DNA of 64,000 nucleotides. Source: Cheilinus undulatus. Lineage: Eukaryota > Chordata > Actinopteri > Labriformes > Labridae. Shown here one piece after another: positions 12,550 to 25,100 of this stretch. Each line of letters opens with the position of its first letter. Position 1 is the stretch's first letter. The translations under genes and the position numbers were made by a program. The notes beneath the pieces are model-generated. The model worked only from the letters and a program-made list of their open reading frames with translations. It was not told the DNA's origin and ran no database searches. The stretch is from the NCBI RefSeq assembly GCF_018320785.1, contig NC_054866.1, positions 28,001,000 to 28,064,999 of the forward strand, written 5' to 3'.

Positions 12550-13011
12550 CTGATATGAATAATTTATTAATTCACATTTTACAGCCCATAATGATCCTTC
12601 CATCCCAACTTCATCATTTAAAAAGGACCATTCAACTAAAAATCCTCTCACCTGTGAAATCAAAATGTGTCACATACAGTCACAGTCTCATCAAACTTCA
12701 CTCAGTTTAAAGTGAGTTAACAATAGAATCTGTTTAAAATCACGTCTTATTTGTACTTCTGGTCTTCACTCCTGTGTTGGCAGAAGAGCACCCAACCACA
12801 GCCCTCCATCAGTCCCACCACTAAATACAAGTTCAGCAGTTCATGTTTGGTCATATTTGTTCTTACGTAAGAACTGGACCAACTCAAAGTCCTTAGGCTC
12901 AGGGAGGTCTCCTTGTTCCTCCATCCACTGAGCTCAGTGTCCCGGGGGTCCCAAGCTACAAAAGAGCAGAGCGATCCTGCTGTTTTAAAGATCTCACAAA
13001 TGTCTGGGTGT
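12550..13011 (-). other. gosr1: gosr1 3' UTR (extent inferred)
   Basis: The minus-strand sequence after the TGA at 13012-13014 runs to an AATAAA at 12563-12568 (plus-strand 'tttatt'). The 3' end just beyond that is an inference. Further AATAAA words lie lower (near 11537), so a longer UTR cannot be excluded. Confidence 0.5.
12563..12568 (-). promoter_or_regulatory. Candidate polyadenylation signal for gosr1
   Basis: Minus-strand AATAAA about 445 bases after the gosr1 stop codon. Confidence 0.45.
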
Positions 13012-13136
13012 TCAGTGAAAAGCGTAAAGCAGGAGGAGGATGGTGCAGACGCCGATCACTGCTCCAAGGATGAGAGAGTCTCTTCTCTTCCGCAGGTTGA
13101 TTCGCTGGATGAGGTTGTTGATGGTAGGGAAACGGT
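13012..13136 (-). CDS. gosr1: gosr1 exon 9, membrane anchor and stop
   Basis: Encodes [20 protein letters not shown], then [20 protein letters not shown] and H, then TGA (13014-13012). The basic R-K-R-R just before the hydrophobic anchor is typical of a tail-anchored SNARE. Confidence 0.95.
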
Positions 13137-16100
13137 CTCAGGAAGTCAAAGTTAAGGAGTGCTGCAGGAATGTGAGATTCTACATTTTTGACCCAATCAG
13201 AAACAGAGTAAGACAAAAGCTGTAAGCATTTTCTAATTTCTAATCTTTTAGCACAAGTGAAATGAACTTTTATCAAGTGACTGGTTCATGAAGGACAGTA
13301 TATGATAACTTGGAAAACATCCAGTAAGTTAAAACAGTCAAAATCACAAGATAGTTTGGGTTTCTGACCTGACCTCTTCCTGGTACATCCCTATGAAAAC
13401 AAAGAACCACTTTGTACTAAAGAAAAGCAATGTGTTAGCATTGATTTCTGATGTACTGTCAATGTTTTAAGACCAAGAGTCTTCAGCGTTTAACCTGTTA
13501 TCAGCTTTTTGCAGAACAAAGGATACTGGCCAGCGTGTTGACCCTGCTCTGTATGGACTTCAGCATGCCCCTCTGAGAGGTCATGTTCTCCTTGGTTGCC
13601 ATTGCAATACTGAAGAGGAAGAAAGAAAGAGATGAGCTCAGAACTGATAATACACAGCAAGTAAGTCAAACTGGATGAACATTTAGTCTTTGTCAGGAAT
13701 TGTTTTTGGAGAAATTATCATTTTAAAGGAAAACATGTAGTCTAAAACTAAAAGCAGCAAAATCTAAACCAGTTTTTTGCTATTTTCGGTCTGCCTGTAT
13801 TTTCTATGCAAAAATTCCTAGAATCACTTTTAAGCCAAATCAAGTCATAGACATCTATTTTTTCAGGACAACGTGGACTATCAGAATATATGTGCCACAA
13901 GGATGTCAAATAAACATATCAAGAGTTACAGGACAAGAAAGACCAACTAAAAGAACAAAACAGATATAGAATCTCATTGAAATTTATAGAAATCACACCC
14001 ACATCAACAATAATCAAACCAGGGCACAACTTTTAGTTCCTACAGGCCTCGCGTAGAGAAAAAATAAAAACTTTTTAACCAACAACCAAAAGAAACTATC
14101 AATATCTCTGTAAAACCAATTCACATTTGTGCACATGTGGTATTCAAGTGCGTAAAATGTGCATGTATCCCATTTCAGTAATACAAACGTCCTCTTTTCA
14201 TTATTTGGGCTATAAAGGACTGTTTTTTCTTACCTTTTAAAGTGGCAGATAACTATCTTGTCTCTGATTTTTGACTGGCTCTGATTGGTCCCTACCACCA
14301 AGAAACCATGAAGTTGTCTTTTACCCCTGGTATCAAATGGAGGACAGACAGCAAGTCTGCTACATCTTTCATTGCATAAAACATAATAAATAGTCATGTT
14401 TTCATGGATTTAGCAATGTGGATTAGTATCAAAGCTCTGAATAAACATTGCTCTTTGCCCCTGGATTGAAATGTTCTGGAAGGGAAATGAACGTCAGGAG
14501 CCGTCCATAGATTAGCAAAAAGGTAAGCTTCCTAACACAATTTACTCCATAGAGATGTGTCAGCTTGCTGCTGATCCTGTGGGGTCCTGAGTGTAAAGGG
14601 CTTTTTGTCTTTATTTTGAGAGGACAGGTCAATAGATAGTATAGGAAATCAAAGAGAGGAAGTGGGGAATGAAATGCTGGAAAGGATCCACAGGTGGGAC
14701 TCAAACCCTGATAGCATGCTTCCAAGACGTCCCCCGGATATACAATATACAATTTAGTAAAATATGGAAAATATGGTTTGCAGATACTTATTGTACTGAT
14801 GTGCGAAGATCTAAAACATAGCATGTGTTCACTTTCCTCTGCTAGACAACCTAAAAGTATCCAAGTCTGTTTGTGTTTGTAGATTTGTGATTAGTGCTTA
14901 AATAGATACCAAAAGGTTCTGAAGTCATCTTCATGCCTTAAGGAAGGCCATTATGCCCATTTATAAAACAAGCTTTATCCTATCAAGATCTGCCAGCAGT
15001 GCGTATGACAGTCAACAAGACTTCTACAAAGATTGGGGAGAGTGGCTGTAAAAACCTCAAACTCGGGCCTACATAACCAGTGCAACCTCGCACTGGAACG
15101 TGCATAGGGGCAGGTTGGCGGAAAAGTTTCAGGTGCTGTTTTGGTATCTGTTACACATGATCAATAAAAGCTTGTTTGCCCTATCACAATAGTGTTTCAT
15201 TGTGAGAAATCAGTGTAGAAAAAAACTGAAAAAAAAAAATCCTCCAAGCAAGTCACATTTGAACAGCATAGTGACAACTAATAACATCAACTCCTCTCCC
15301 AGAGCGACAGAGCCCAGGAGGCACGTCAAAACATCATGAAGAAATCACTCTGGGATTTTCACTCGAGTGAAAACAGAGACTGGTTTGGGGACAGCTTGTG
15401 TGAGGGGGCATGGCATCGCCTGACAGTCCGCAGTCTTAGCTTGGAGCAGCGTCATAGGGATCATGTTCCCCTCAGTCAGGTAGGAACACTTTGCTGACTC
15501 CAGCTGTTTCTGCGACCTCTTATCCTGATTTTAACCAGCTCAGGAGAATCAGAGCTATAGGAGTGGGATTCCTTTAGCCCAACACATGAAGCAAGTCAAT
15601 GGTCAGAGTTTAAAAACAACCTGAAGGGGGGTTCAGACTGTCAAGTAAACATTTAGGTGAATAATAGTCTTTGGCTGGGCTGTGAAACTTTTAGTTTCTT
15701 GCGGTTCAATTACATTCAAATTCTCGTGGCTGTGATTTGTCTTGAAACAGATTTTGAATTTAATTAAAATGAATGTTTTTATAAAAAGGAAGGCATTGGA
15801 AACTGTGATTAACTGAAGATAAAACAAAAACAAAAGAATATTTGAGATTAAATCTCCCAGACAAGTCTTTTACACAGTGGTGGGTAGTTACAGTACTCAA
15901 GTAAAAGTACTGTTACTTAACAATAATAATTACTAAAGTAGAAGCAAAAGCACTCATGAAAATAAGTTCTTGAGTAAGAATAAATAAGTACCTCGTTATA
16001 AAACTACTCAAGTAGTGAGTAACTTCATTTTGTGCAATTTATTGCAACATATTATTCAGGGGTAGTGATGTGAACTGCACATTGTCATAAATAAAGTGAT

Positions 16101-19100
16101 ATAACTTGCCAAAACTAATGACAAGATATTTAAAAAATGTAACTTAATACTCAAAGCAGCAGTCAAGTTATGTTTGTTAATCACAATTATGGGATGAAAA
16201 ATTCAATATCATGAGAAAAAAAAAAACCCTCTTTCTCTCATAATAGTTATCTTATTTCTACATGATGATTTTAATCTCACACATAAATTTATATCTTCCA
16301 GTTCTTACATTATAATCACATTATCTTTATAACCTCCACCAAGAAGGTTATGTGATCAGCAGGGTTTGTTGCATGTATCAACATAACCACACGCACATGA
16401 TAAAAGTATCACCTACGACATAACGTTAAAATATGCCGTGTAAAATCACATTTGTGGCAGAGTTGCATAGGGGGTTAAACACGTGACGTCATTTATCACT
16501 GACACAACTGTGTCTTTGCAGTCTGCAAGTTAAAACGGAGATTTGAACTCATACATTTAGCAAACTAGCAGTGCAGTCGTTAGCTTGTTTAGCTTGCTTA
16601 CCATAACGTGCTTTCTTAGATTTGACATGCTATTTTTGAAGCTTGAGATTTCCACAGTTATAGTAGACACAGTAGGCAGCGCATTATGTGGCTGTTATGC
16701 CTCGTTGTTTGAAAGGTAAAGAGTCTCGATGTTGGACCAGGGATGAACATGCTCCTCTGAAGGAGACGCAGGTATTACATCTTCAGCCATTATCTCCAAC
16801 TGTTGATATTTAAGGGGGAGGGGTCACTCCTCTGTTTACTCTGTGATGCTGAGGATTTTACCTCACGCTGCTGTGAGAGCTCAGCTGAGTGTAAAAAAAT
16901 AATTAATGAAAATACATTATAGACAAGTAAAAGTAGCGACCAGTGTATTGCCCAATGTAACGGAGTAAAGGTATAGAAGTATAGTACTCTCAGAAGTAGG
17001 GTTTTTAAAAAAACTACTCAAGGACAGGAAACGGAGTAAATGTAACGCGTTACTACCCACCTCTGCTTTTGCAAGCCAATTTTCAGTAAGCATTGTTCAT
17101 GGGATGCCAAGATAAGATAATGGTAAAGGAAGTGAATGAAAAAAGACCACTGAAAGAAGAAGAGGGAAATCAGGTGAAAGGACATAGGGTGAATACAAAA
17201 CAAGACATCTGTCATTTGTTCAGGCCTGAAGGGAGAGTAAGGAGCACTGAGATAGATGACGCCTATAAATCAGTGAAGTGAGAGGCTTTCTAAAGGGACC
17301 GTTTCAGTAATTTATGCATGAGGGATGAAGAAATCACACTTTCAAGGCTATGAAAAGAATCAAACTTGTTTAGTCCAAACATCAATGAAAAAAAAAAAAA
17401 AACAGTCAGATTTTGTGCCCCAACAGAGCCAAAAAATCATTCTACATTTCTCCCAGCTCCACATGATGTTTAATTCATTCATGTTTTTGAAGCTTATTAG
17501 ACAAAAGATACTTGGGCCATGTTAAGGTTCATTCCCGACAATCTTGAGTCAGGAGAGCTGGTAGAAAGAAAAAGGAGGTGGGTGGAGGTTTGACATATGC
17601 ATATGTGTTCCTGTATGTGCAGGACAGAAAACAAGTCTCACCTTATTGTGTCATCCATCAGTCTGTCCGAGCTACAGAGGTGGAGGAGGAGGAGAGGGGT
17701 GGGGGAGGAAGAGGAACGAGAGGTTAGTTATCGACGTGAGGCAGTTAAGCAGAAAAAAACAGCATGGCATGGTAATAAGGCAATAACATTGGACTGGACA
17801 TTGGACTATGATCATTTATCAGCTCCCACACAGTAACAGACCACAGCCTAATGTCATTTAGACATTTAAACCTCTGTCAGTTTATCTCTCTGTAGCAGTC
17901 TGATACTTGCTTTCATGGAAATGTCCTGATGGCACCATTTTCAGCACATGACTCTGTTATTGTCCCTGCTAGTGAAAAGTATTAGATGTACCCTCTTCAT
18001 GCTGGGGACTATGGTTGCGCTATGTGGGACAGCCCTGCGGGGTGCCGTTTGGTGCCTCTACACTGGCCTTGTCTCGCCATACAGTTCTCAGATATGTTCA
18101 GTTCATAATGGCTGCTGTTGCATTTTGATTGCAATCACAGTTACACTGTCATTGTATGGTTGCTGCACAGCCTTATTTATTAATTGATATATCAGCTTTG
18201 TCTCTCTATTTTTGTTGTTGCCCTCTCATTTAGTCCTTTAAGTCACTGTTTCTAATGTCACGTGATCTCACCAACAAAGGGGAAATTGCTTCAATCCCAT
18301 TTAAAATAGTTAACAAACGCTGTTATCCAGAGTTATTCTGCAGAAAAGGCGTAACAAGTTTTGTTTAGTTCAACTTCTGCTCTGGTATAATTCTCACACA
18401 ACAGATCTTCACTGTCTACCCAGGGCTTCATTTTCTGCACAGCATCATCAAAGAATGTTTCATTCTTGTTTTACTCTACAAGACTATTAGGCAAGCGCAC
18501 ATAAACGCACAAATCTCTTACACTGTAACACCAGTTTTGTGTCTTAGGTTGGTCATAAACAACACTGCTCTCAGTGGTTTATCCCATAATTGGAATCAAT
18601 TTGGATAATGTTCCAGAGAACCAAGGGAAAACAAACAAACAAAAACAGCGGGCATTGTGTATCAGAGCTCGTTCAACAGCATCCACACCCTCTCTGTCAA
18701 GCCCATTATGTGGTTTCTGTTAAGATCTTTACCCATGTTAGAGCCTGACCAAAGAAACAGGAAGAGAAGTAAGGTCCCTGATAGGTTCCTTCTTTAGCTT
18801 TATCAACTGATTGCCCCAATCCAAATCTAAAGACTAAATCTAACTTTATTTTGCAAATGTGTTATTTGATGTCAGTTTCTAATGATACCAATGATTTTCT
18901 AACTGTAATTCCACAGCTATTTTGTGATGGAGAAGTTTGCATGGTCCTTACTGTTTCTAGGCTATGACAGTGAATATTAACGTATAATTATGTAACATTA
19001 CGACACATAAAGCAAATACTCAGAACTATTTCTTGAGTGACCTACTGGGCGGAGTGACAGTGCAGCAGCCATGTCTGGAGTGTAGTTCCAGCTTTGCATT

Positions 19101-22100
19101 TAACTTTAAAACATCTCCGTCTCGTAATGTTCCATGATTATTTCATAGCGTGGTGAATGTACAGGTCACAACTTGTCCACGAGAGCGTTTTGGAGTTGTT
19201 GGATTGTGTATTTGATGAGTTTAATGAGGGAAAGCAAAAATTCAGTCTGCTAAAATAGTGTTCGCAGTGCAGCTGGTTTAACGGTCCCCCCAGATCTAGA
19301 AACAACTTGCACCGACAACTAAAGGAAACGGACCTATTACTAAGACTATAAGAATTATAGCAATGGGCAAATTTGCCAAAATGTTGAAGGATCCCTTTAA
19401 GAAAATCACAAATCAGAAAGCCCAGGTAAAATCCTTTTTAAGGGCTAAATGTTAAGTTTCATTTCATTTTCTAGCCATGAATTTCTGCTCTGTGAGCAAG
19501 CAGAAGGTCAGGGTGAGTAAACATGGATCTGCAATTACTAGAACCAGTTCTACAATAGATTCGCTTTAACAGATCATCGATATATTCTATTTCTTCAGAA
19601 TCTAAGATCTGCCTTTTGCACACCCCTAGCTAAAACCAAATAAAAGTAAACACAGAGCAATATTACATCTGGATATAGAGGATATTAGAAGAGAAATATA
19701 TGGTAGTGGAGGTCAATCTATCCCTTCGAAAAAGGTAGCATGTCTTCACCCTGACAGAACTAATACTATTTCTGAATCTCAGTCACCTTTTTACTTTATC
19801 ATAGAGGAAAATCAACCATGAGGTTCAGTATGTGCATATGTATAATTGGCACGTGTGCGCTGAGCTAACAGTTTACTTTATGAAGCAGATGCTGGGCAGC
19901 CCTCAAGGAGTTTTAAAGATGCCGTTTATAAAGTGTTGACTCAAAGAACAACTAGTAATCCCATAAAAGAAAGTTTTTTGAAAGTTGTAAAGCAGCTGAG
20001 CTAAAAACAATGTTTCCAGCAGGCAGACCAAACACTGCAGTAAAGCACCTACAAAACTAATAAGTACTATTTAGAAACTTTAAATAATTTGATTGTGGGC
20101 AACAAAAGTCACTTATGTGACCAAGTATTGACTTAGTGCTCTCTGAGAGGAAAGGCCATTTCAAGTTTATTTATTGATGTAATTACTGTGAGACTGATCC
20201 TGCTAATGACGTTTAATTTTAGGGTACTTCTCTCTTCCTGTGGACCAAAAAAACCCTGGCCTTAACCAATAGTGTAGATGGTCATAATCACTGAAAACTC
20301 AATCATTAGCTTATCTTAACCTCATTTGTTCAGTTCAGATAAAGTTCATTCATGTCACTGGCAAGAGTGTATAACAAAGGTCACTTAAATGAGGGACTTT
20401 TCCTTCCATCACAAATGTGTTGCCCATTAGAGCAGACACTTCATGAACATTGCACAGTTACAGTGTGGACCGGACAGCCTTTTGTTCTTGGAGCACAGCT
20501 CTACACACAAAAACCAATCTGTTATTTGGCAGCATTTTGTAATGTCTTATCTGTCCTTCTCACACTAAAATTAATTGGTTTACATGAAATAAATCTAGGT
20601 GGGTGAAATGGGATTGTAATTGGCATAAAATATTGGCACAATAAGGCTGCCAGGCAAGTTTGGCACAAATTGTTTTTGGACCCAGAGGGTGCAGCAAAGA
20701 ATAATTCAGGGATGGGATGTCATGATGCAAAGTACAGTGGATGGTGCAAGCCAAAGGGAAAAGCACATAAATCTTTTTCCTAATTTAGTTATTTCAAAAA
20801 TCCCACAATCCCTTTATTATTACTCGATTATTACAGTGCAGATGGGTGGTACATGTACAACAAAATCAGAAAATCTTGAGAACCATGACCAAGGCTTGTG
20901 AGCAAATGACACCAAACTAAAACTAGAAAAACACTCAGAGAGCGCAGACCTACGCCATTAGCCCTATCTCCCAATAGTAAAAAACCATTTTTAAAATTCC
21001 TGGATCCAGACAGTGATCCAGATCACTCCCAAAATCTAATCAGTTCTTCCTTATCCCATTTCTGACATTTCCTGAAAATTTCATCAAAATATGTCCATAA
21101 CTTTTTGAGTTATGTTGCTAACAAATAAACTAACTAACTAACAAACCCTGCCGATCACATAACCTCCTCGGTGGAGGTAATAACCCATAACAACATACTG
21201 GCAAATGACTGACAGAGAAAAATAAACCTTTAACTGTCTGTCACTAACAGTCTTCACTCTTATAAATCATGAGCTGAAGAGCAAAATGGAGGAGTAGCTG
21301 TGTGCTGAAGGGAGCCTTGATTCATGGGATTTTTATATGCAGCTATGAGATGGACCAAAAGATTTATGCTTTGCTCTATCTGACATCAAACCACAGCTGT
21401 AGTGGTGAGGCTGATTGTGCCATCACATTCAGGCCTTCTGCGGTTTCAGCTCTGAGTGGGTGCCTTCCATTTCCTCGGGTCAGTGGTGTTTTGCAACAGT
21501 CATTAAATTGCTCGTTAGCTTAAAGCTAATTGCCTTTCACACGATGATGAATTAACCGACCCTGCCCAAATGCTCCTTTGCTCTCTCTTTCCATTCATGG
21601 AAATAAACACAGAAACATCTGCATTCTGAACTGTTACAACCACTGAAAAACGATGCTTGCACTGGTATCACAGGTACAAGAAAAAGTCTAATTTATTTCT
21701 CTTTCTATTCAATCATCAATTCTTTGCCTATTCAAGTAGCATTCTGAAAGAAATACTGTAAAGCACCATCTGAGAATAATGATCTGCCAGACTGGCTTTT
21801 AGATCAACATGAGGCAACAGAACGAGCCAGGTAAACTGAAACGTTAATTACTCTGCTGAGGAAACAGCCTTGCTAATCTTGGCAGCAGTTACAGAAAGCA
21901 AACTGCATCAGCAGCAAAGAAGAGAAGTGGTCACAAATCAGAGCTCCAGGCTGATTCAGAGGGCTCTGCTACGTACTCAACACCCTCACACAACGCAACA
22001 CTCAATAAGGTGATGGTATCTGTTACATCACCATCATCATTTAATCAGCTTTCAAGTGAGATTTACAGAAAACCAAGCAAAAGGTTTTGACATAGGAGAT

Positions 22101-25100
22101 GCAAGAATGAGAAATGTAGTAAATACTGAAAGTCTGTTCAGAAATGTCAGATTCCTGTTGTGTGAATATTGCTGACGTGCTAAACAAAGCCTGTGTCATA
22201 AGGGCTTCGATCCAGTATTTTCCATGCAGTCATAGTCCTTCCTGGAGTAAAGCACAGAAATTAAGTGACCCAAATGCCAAAGAACAATTATATATTTTTT
22301 AATTACTATTATTTAACTCATACTGCTCTTAGTCTTGTTTGATAAAGCTCTGACTGCTAAACTTTCCAAACTGAAGAGGAACTTAACTGGATGCTTCCCA
22401 TAAGATAGAGAACGCAGAGGCACTTTACCCACAATCCTCAGGGCTCTTTTACTGATTACATTAGCATAGCAGGTAGGGAGCAGCTCAGACTGAACTTCCC
22501 TAGATGGGAAACAAACAGGCAAACTCAAAGCAAGGGCTCTCAATCGGGGATGAGGAGAGTAATGAACTACTGAACCAATAAAAACACCACTGGTCTCAGA
22601 TTTCTGGCTGTGTCTTTTTCCTCTCCTTCTAATTGTTTCACATATCCGCTACATGCAACAGATTTTGCATCCATCTGGGCAACAGCCTATACATGGTGTT
22701 TGGGAGGGCAGAACCTTAAACAAAAATCTCCTTGGACTGGACAAACATTCCATCACAATCAAATGTACAGGGCATGTAAGTAAGAAAACGGCATAAAGTA
22801 AGCTAAACAGGTAGTCCCTATTATCGTTCACTATTGACGGATCCAGTTGGTGAATCAAACTCATGTCAAAACCGATCAAGAGAAGAGCAAAAACATCTTT
22901 TCTACAAAGAAAATATTTCCGTGTAGTTCTTTACTCTTCTTTGAATAAAGAAATGGCCAGTTCTAATAAAAACTTCTGCTATGGCTAAATCTGAACAAAT
23001 CACTTCACCAACAGCCATTGTTTACCAGCTTACAGAACAACCAAACCACGCCCTTAGTTACAGCCTCATTCTCCTCAAACAATGTTGATTGGCCCGTCAA
23101 CTGTAAGACGAGGCATACATTTTTCAGATTGGAGCCTTGCCAGATTGATCTGCCTGATGACAGACAGAGAATCTAGCCAGTCCATCAGCTTTGTCAGTTA
23201 GTGGGCCCTTACTAAAACAACCCTGCCCCTTGTTGCTGCTTTCTGATTTTGTCTGTTATAGTTTTATACCATATATATTTCTACAAATATCTACTTTTTT
23301 AAATGGTATATTTATTGCTTTTCTATCCCTGTATTGGACGTGCACAGCATATTTCATTGCACACCCTGTGTAAAGACAATAGAGGTGTTTCTGATTCTGA
23401 TTTAAAGACTGTAATTCTGATTAATTAATTAATTGCCTTACTTTGAACCAACACCACTGCTGTATGAAAAAAAAAATCTCTATCTGACGTAACAACGTTC
23501 TCAGAGTGACCACTCCTACCTTTGCTCTTGCAGCATTCACTCTTAATGCCCCCCCCCCCCCACTCTAGTTTATTCATGAACACTGACCTTTATAGCAGAG
23601 TGAGATGGAAAAACGAATATAGAAATACAGAAGGATGGTGGAGGAAGATGAGTGAGATGCTCAATAGCATCAAATTACAGTTCAATTACCACATGCTTAA
23701 TATCAAAAAGTGCTTGCAGATTGCTATTGAATGCTGGCAGGAGAAATTGATTACCTGCTCCTGTTCTTTTGGTACTTACTTCATCTTAAAATTAGAAGCA
23801 TCTCATCACATGCATAAAACAGCCAACAGCAGACTTTTCCCCAGATTGGATTTTCAGAATTAGGGATACCCCGATTGATCTGTGACTGTTCATTATTTGA
23901 CAGTTTTCACAAAATATTTACAGTGCTTAACAAATTTATTAGACCACCTGTCAGATTTGTCTCAAAGACCATCCAGCATCATCAAGTGCTTTAATGCGGA
24001 CTCTTTCATTTTCAGTGAGTTCTCCACGTTTTTACAAATTTTAAAAGGAATGAGGGGTTTCAAACTGAATTCGCCCAAATTTGAGCTGGCTCACTGAGCT
24101 TCTCTGAGAAGTCAGAAATGAATCAAGCATTACATTCAACCACTAAAACTCATTTTCCTGTTCAGAAATGCAAGTAAATAACTATAATTTGACATATTAA
24201 TCAAGAAATATTAATGTGTTTTACTATTTTTTTCAGCTTTTTTTAATCAGCTCATTTAAAAAATTCATGGATAAGAATAATAATGATATTTTAGCATTAA
24301 AAGTATCATTTGGGTTAAAGAGCTTCAACATATTGGTGTATTAACCATTGCAGAAACATAAAAATGTTTTTGGTAATTACCAATGCTATTAATTTAGGGC
24401 AGCTGTGGTATAAACCTTACTTTGGTTAGGGTTAGGATGGTCTAATAAATTTGTTAAGCGCTGTATATATTCAAAAGATTATACTTGATGTCTCTCGTAA
24501 CCAAAACCAATCACTTTTGGGGAATATTCTGCTGTTTGGAGCTTCAAGAAGCACTGTGTGTGCATAGTAGAGTGTATATAATTGAACTGACAGCCCATAA
24601 GTAAGAAACAAATCGAATGCAGAACCTTTGGCTGTTGGCTTGAAAAAAATTATGTCAGATCATCTGCTGCTGCTGTGGATCTGTGATCCTCCTCCATTCA
24701 AAGCAGCCACGGCAAAATCCTCCAGACTTTGCAGGTAAAATCCTGAGCTGAAATCTGTGTTTAAACCAGCTAGATAAAAACAAATGATCAGACTAACAAT
24801 GTCACATAAGTTTACATTATGGTGTGTTTAAGATCAAGTGAGTAAAATGACCACTAGGTAGAGGTAAATAAAATGCTAACATGGCCTGGTCAAAAGTAAC
24901 CTCAAGAAAAGGAAACTTAGGGTTTAGCAAGAAACTTGAATAAATATGGTTGTTTGGGGGGGGTTCTGTTTTGCTTTCTTAGCAATAAAAAATGACTGCA
25001 TCAGCTGTATACTGCAACCAACATAATCTGTGACATGCTTTAATTATCTAACTTTTGGTTCTGGTTAGCCTTTTAAAAGACTAAAAAAAATCGTTATCAG

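Larger units (their letters stand above)
13610..17641 (-). other. gosr1 intron 7
   Basis: 4.0 kb intron containing a SINE-like repeat and the 15.9-17.1 kb hAT element. The rest (13.6-14.6, 14.75-15.87 kb) shows nothing that I can name. Confidence 0.6.
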
